A stretch of DNA of 44,445 nucleotides from Micromonosporaceae bacterium. Its GTDB lineage: Bacteria > Actinomycetota > Actinomycetes > Mycobacteriales > Micromonosporaceae. Positions 41,892 through 44,445 of the stretch are shown here, one piece after another; position 1 is the stretch's first letter; each line of letters starts with the position of its first letter. The position numbers and the translations under genes were made by a program. The notes beneath the pieces were generated by a model that saw nothing but the letters and a program-made list of their open reading frames with translations, ran no database searches and was not told the origin of the DNA. Where the stretch lies: positions 1 to 44,445 of the forward strand of contig JAHRHA010000039.1 of the NCBI GenBank assembly GCA_020027875.1. Reading direction: 5' to 3'.

Positions 41892-42371
41892 TCAGACCGG
41901 CTTGACGTAGCGGTGGCACGGAACCGCGATCGTCCCGTCCGAGACGGCTGCGGCATAGTCGAACGGTCCCTCGTCGGCCCACCCGCAGCGCTCGTAGAAC
42001 CGGCGGGCCCGCGCGTTGCCGGCGACGACCGCCAGCCAGGCCCGCCGGTGACCGGCGATAGCGACGAGCCGCTCGGCCTCGGCGAGCAACAACTCCGCCA
42101 CGCCGGTCCCGCGGTGGTCCGCCGACACGTACACCTGCTCGACCTCGTCGTCGACCACCATCACGAAGCCTAGGACTTCATCACCGGCGACGGCGACCAC
42201 CGTATTGGCGATGCGCTGGGTGGCCCGCGACCGGAACGATTCTGGCGTACGGGCCGCGACGAGGGCCTCGGGCACGTGCCCGAGGTGGCCGTCGCGCCAT
42301 CCGTTGCACCAGATTGTCGCGATCGCCTCGGCGTCCTCGACGGTGGCGGGGCGGAGGCTGAGGACGGGCAT
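41892..42371 (-). CDS. GNAT family N-acetyltransferase
   Basis: The 159-residue protein reads LRPATVEDAEAIATIWCNGW, GFVMVVDDEVEQVYVSADHR, GTGVAELLLAEAERLVAI and NARARRFYERCGW, the GNAT fold with the acetyl-CoA pyrophosphate loop (RGTGVA). Its substrate is unknown. It lies upstream of and on the same strand as the helicase, 118 bp away, and is probably transcribed separately. Confidence 0.9.
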   Translation of the reverse strand: MPVLSLRPATVEDAEAIATIWCNGWRDGHLGHVPEALVAARTPESFRSRATQRIANTVVAVAGDEVLGFVMVVDDEVEQVYVSADHRGTGVAELLLAEAERLVAIAGHRRAWLAVVAGNARARRFYERCGWADEGPFDYAAAVSDGTIAVPCHRYVKPV

Positions 42372-42585
42372 CGGTCGACGGTAACAAAACTGTCGGAGGT
42401 CACCGATAGCGTCGCCGAGCTGCTCACCGAGAGCTACTGCAGCCTCGCGCCGAAGCGGCTAGCCGCCATGGTCGATCGGCTGCCCGGCGAAGCCGAGCCT
42501 GGCTAGCCTGACCCCTTGCTGGTCGCCCCCGCCGTGGAAGGAAGATCATCGGGAGCTTGGATCGCGGCGGCGGTAGATTTTCGGG

Positions 42586-43875
42586 GTGGCTGTGCAGAAG
42601 GCGCCCCGCGATGCGAAGCCGATGTCCATCGGCCTGGCATGTGTCATCGGAGCGATCGCTGGTTCGTCCATCACCGCCGGCTGGGGCGCATCCATCATTG
42701 TGGCGGGTGCGGTACTGGGCGCTTTGATGCTTGCGGTCTCCGAGGCGGTAGCGCGGGCGCGGCAGCGCCCCGGCCAGATCCCTGCGCTGTGGTCGCGCAT
42801 AGTGATGAGCGTGGCGCTGATCGCGCCATTGGGCTGGGCAATCGGGAAGCTCACCGGGGCCGGGCCGGTCGTGGTGGGCGTGGTCGCCGGAGCGCTGGCC
42901 GGGGTGATCGGGCTGCGCCCGCAAAAAGTAGTCCTGGGGCCACTGGTCGGTCTCGCGGTCGGCTGGGCTTTCTCCGCCTTGTGGGGCGACGCCTCGGCCG
43001 CGATCGTCGCTGCCACCACAGTGCTCGCCTTCCGAACGCTGTCGGCGGCGATATTCCGCGACCCGCAGGTGGAGCTGCTCGCCGAACGGGTCAAGGGCGA
43101 GGATCTGCCGTTCGTCGTGCCGTTGGAGGCCCGCACCCGCTATGTCGGGACGGGGTATGTGCGTGACCTCGCTGAGGTGCTCGGCGGGGACTACCAGGCG
43201 GACGCGGCTGACGTGGGCATCGTCGCCTCGCTCGACGAGCTGGCCGGGCCCGCGTTCGACCCAACCGCCGTCGACCCCCGGGTGCGCGAGTTCTATGAGC
43301 ACACGACGCGGTTCGCGCTCGACATTATCCCGCAGTGGCGGCTGTGGGTACGCCCTGGCTATCTGCTCTACCGCTCGCTGGTGGCGCGCCCGCTCGGCCA
43401 GGCCAACGTGCCGATGAACCAGCGGGAGGCTCAGCGCGGCATCCGCAGCCGGATCGACACGATCAGTCGCGCCGGCGACGGCGTCGTGAGCATCCGCGGT
43501 TGGATCAGGTCCTTCGTCGACAACGACGAGCCCATCTACGTGGGCATCTACACGACCTACCGCCGCGAGGGGCACGGATACGTCAGCGTCGGCTTCCCCC
43601 TACCCCAAGCCAGCTTTACGGCCACCCTCGCCCCGGAATCCCGCCCAGACGGTGGCCTTGTCCTCACGAGCGATAGCGATCTGGGGCATCCCGGCCATTA
43701 TCTGACCTATGTGGATGCAAAGACCGGGGAGCTGACCACCTTGGCCGTCCCCGGGTTCGCCGAACAACTCGACGTATACGTCGCGGACGGCGAACTGCGG
43801 GCCGAACACGCGTTTCGGGTTTTCGGGCTGCCGTTTCTGATTCTGCACTATCGGATGCATCGCAAGGCGACGTAG
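42586..43875 (+). CDS. Large membrane-anchored protein of unknown function
   Basis: GTG 42586 starts a 429-residue protein whose first 150 residues hold about five hydrophobic segments ([88 protein letters not shown]). The soluble remainder ([80 protein letters not shown]) has balanced composition and clear domain character, but I do not recognise it. I recall related uncharacterised proteins in actinobacteria. GTG at 42592 is an alternative start. Confidence 0.75.
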   Translation: MAVQKAPRDAKPMSIGLACVIGAIAGSSITAGWGASIIVAGAVLGALMLAVSEAVARARQRPGQIPALWSRIVMSVALIAPLGWAIGKLTGAGPVVVGVVAGALAGVIGLRPQKVVLGPLVGLAVGWAFSALWGDASAAIVAATTVLAFRTLSAAIFRDPQVELLAERVKGEDLPFVVPLEARTRYVGTGYVRDLAEVLGGDYQADAADVGIVASLDELAGPAFDPTAVDPRVREFYEHTTRFALDIIPQWRLWVRPGYLLYRSLVARPLGQANVPMNQREAQRGIRSRIDTISRAGDGVVSIRGWIRSFVDNDEPIYVGIYTTYRREGHGYVSVGFPLPQASFTATLAPESRPDGGLVLTSDSDLGHPGHYLTYVDAKTGELTTLAVPGFAEQLDVYVADGELRAEHAFRVFGLPFLILHYRMHRKAT

Positions 43876-43925
43876 GCGCCGACTGTTCAACACCAAACAT
43901 CCGCGCCCGCACCGCAGACCATAAG

Positions 43926-44080
43926 TCACGCCGCGGCTGGAGGGCTCTGATCCACGGGCGGATGGTCGCCGTGCCGGTGGACATCTTCCACTCGCCGTTC
44001 TCGCGACGGTAGACATGAGTGACGCGGAGGATGTTCGGCTCGACTGGGCCTCCGTCGACCGATCCAGTGTCGCGGCAGCA
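43926..44080 (-). pseudogene. SnoaL/NTF2-like fold C-terminal remnant, frameshifted
   Basis: GGPVEPNILRVTHVYRRENG EWK is followed, after a one-base shift, by VHRHGDHPPVDQSPPAAA and a TGA at 43926-43928. This is the ending of SnoaL-like/ketosteroid-isomerase-fold proteins (LRVTHVYRREDGEWKVVHRHGD). A single base seems lost between EWK and VHRH. Upstream parts are not found. Confidence 0.6.
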
Positions 44081-44188
44081 GCGGCGGAAAGCGCCGTCCG
44101 GAGCCGGAGGGTGTTGCTCAATTGCGTGCCGACCAGGAGTCGGGAGCCGTTCAGCGGGGTTGCGCAACCCGTGTCGGGTCGTTAAGCG

Positions 44189-44445
44189 CTAGTCGAATAG
44201 CTCGTCGACCTTGCAGGCAGTGGCGGCGCGGCGGACCCACGTGTCGAGCTTGTCGAGGTTGGTGCAGCTCGCGATCTCTTCGCGCACGTCGTCGGGCACC
44301 TCGATGCCGCGGGCGTCCAGAAACGCCAACACCGCCCGGGCTTCGCCCCGGGCTTCGCCCCTGGCTTCGCCCTTTGCCGCTCCGCTGGCCTCACCCTGGT
44401 CGAAGTAGCGGCGGGCGAAGTCGCTCTGGTAGCGGTGGGTCGTAG
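44189..44445 (-). CDS. Rpn-type (recombination-promoting nuclease-like) protein, C-terminal part
   Basis: Leftward from the window edge the frame reads THRYQSDFARRYFDQGEASG, then KGEARGEARGEARAVLAFLD, ARGIEVPDDVREEIASCTNL and DKLDTWVRRAATACKVDELF D, with TAG at 44189-44191. YQSDFARRYFDQGEAxGEA plus the terminal LDxWLRRA domain is the ending of actinobacterial proteins annotated as Rpn/PD-(D/E)XK-type transposase-like nucleases. The N-terminal nuclease domain lies beyond the edge. The GEA repeats come from tandem copies of a 12-bp unit (GGCTTCGCCCxx on the plus strand). Confidence 0.7.
   Translation of the reverse strand, partial: TTHRYQSDFARRYFDQGEASGAAKGEARGEARGEARAVLAFLDARGIEVPDDVREEIASCTNLDKLDTWVRRAATACKVDELFD

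Noticed and set aside
42424..43575. Leftward frame of 383 codons opposite the large membrane protein
   Set aside because: Shadow of the sense gene; His/Asp/Arg-rich, no motif.

Overview
The window is high-GC DNA that reads like an actinobacterial chromosome. GTG/TTG starts, GGAG-type ribosome sites, ATGA/GTGA start-stop overlaps and lineage-typical families (DUF326 copper protein, FMN 2-hydroxyacid oxidase, IclR/LacI/TetR regulators, a GEA-repeat Rpn-type protein) fit Micromonosporaceae or a relative. That placement is inference. I saw no tRNA, rRNA or CRISPR array.

There are two kinds of territory. The accessory stretches (about 0.3-2.1 kb, 6.8-15.9 kb, 21.8-22.7 kb, 37.1-39.8 kb, 43.9-44.1 kb) are gene graveyards. 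They hold remnants of a histidine phosphatase, glycine oxidase ThiO, CopA, a small membrane protein, two RibD/DHFR-type or ArsR-type genes, an SDR, a LuxR regulator, two ribbon-helix-helix antitoxins, a GH130, an alpha/beta hydrolase, a BBE oxidase and a SnoaL-like protein. Most carry identifiable frameshifts, stops or truncations. Intact genes among them include a DUF326 copper protein, a response-regulator/thioredoxin-reductase fusion (3' frameshift), a 2OG-Fe(II) oxygenase, a cupredoxin lipoprotein and an FMN-dependent hydroxyacid oxidase.

The other stretches carry intact operons: an MFS exporter with a TetR regulator and tandem operator palindromes (3.1-5.3 kb); a GH130/GT4/six-hairpin glycan cluster (18.2-21.8 kb); and a coherent sugar-acid and arabinofuranoside locus (23.1-37.1 kb). 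In that locus a lipoprotein-dependent ABC importer and a GH127 enzyme sit under a LacI regulator. Beside them are two oxidoreductases, an MBL-fold putative lactonase, an enolase-superfamily dehydratase, a ketoglutarate-semialdehyde-type dehydrogenase, a U32-like TIM-barrel protein and an IclR regulator. Together they look like uptake, hydrolysis and non-phosphorylative oxidation of a pentose or related sugar.

The most unusual structure is a dispersed fold-back repeat family: two TA-flanked elements (535 and 465 bp) with terminal inverted repeats, plus one solo arm fused to the broken thiO. Both full elements sit at the 3' ends of leftward genes, and one supplies part of the gene's stop codon. 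The right end of the window holds a UvrD-like helicase, a GNAT acetyltransferase, a large membrane protein and the C-terminus of an Rpn-type protein running off the edge.
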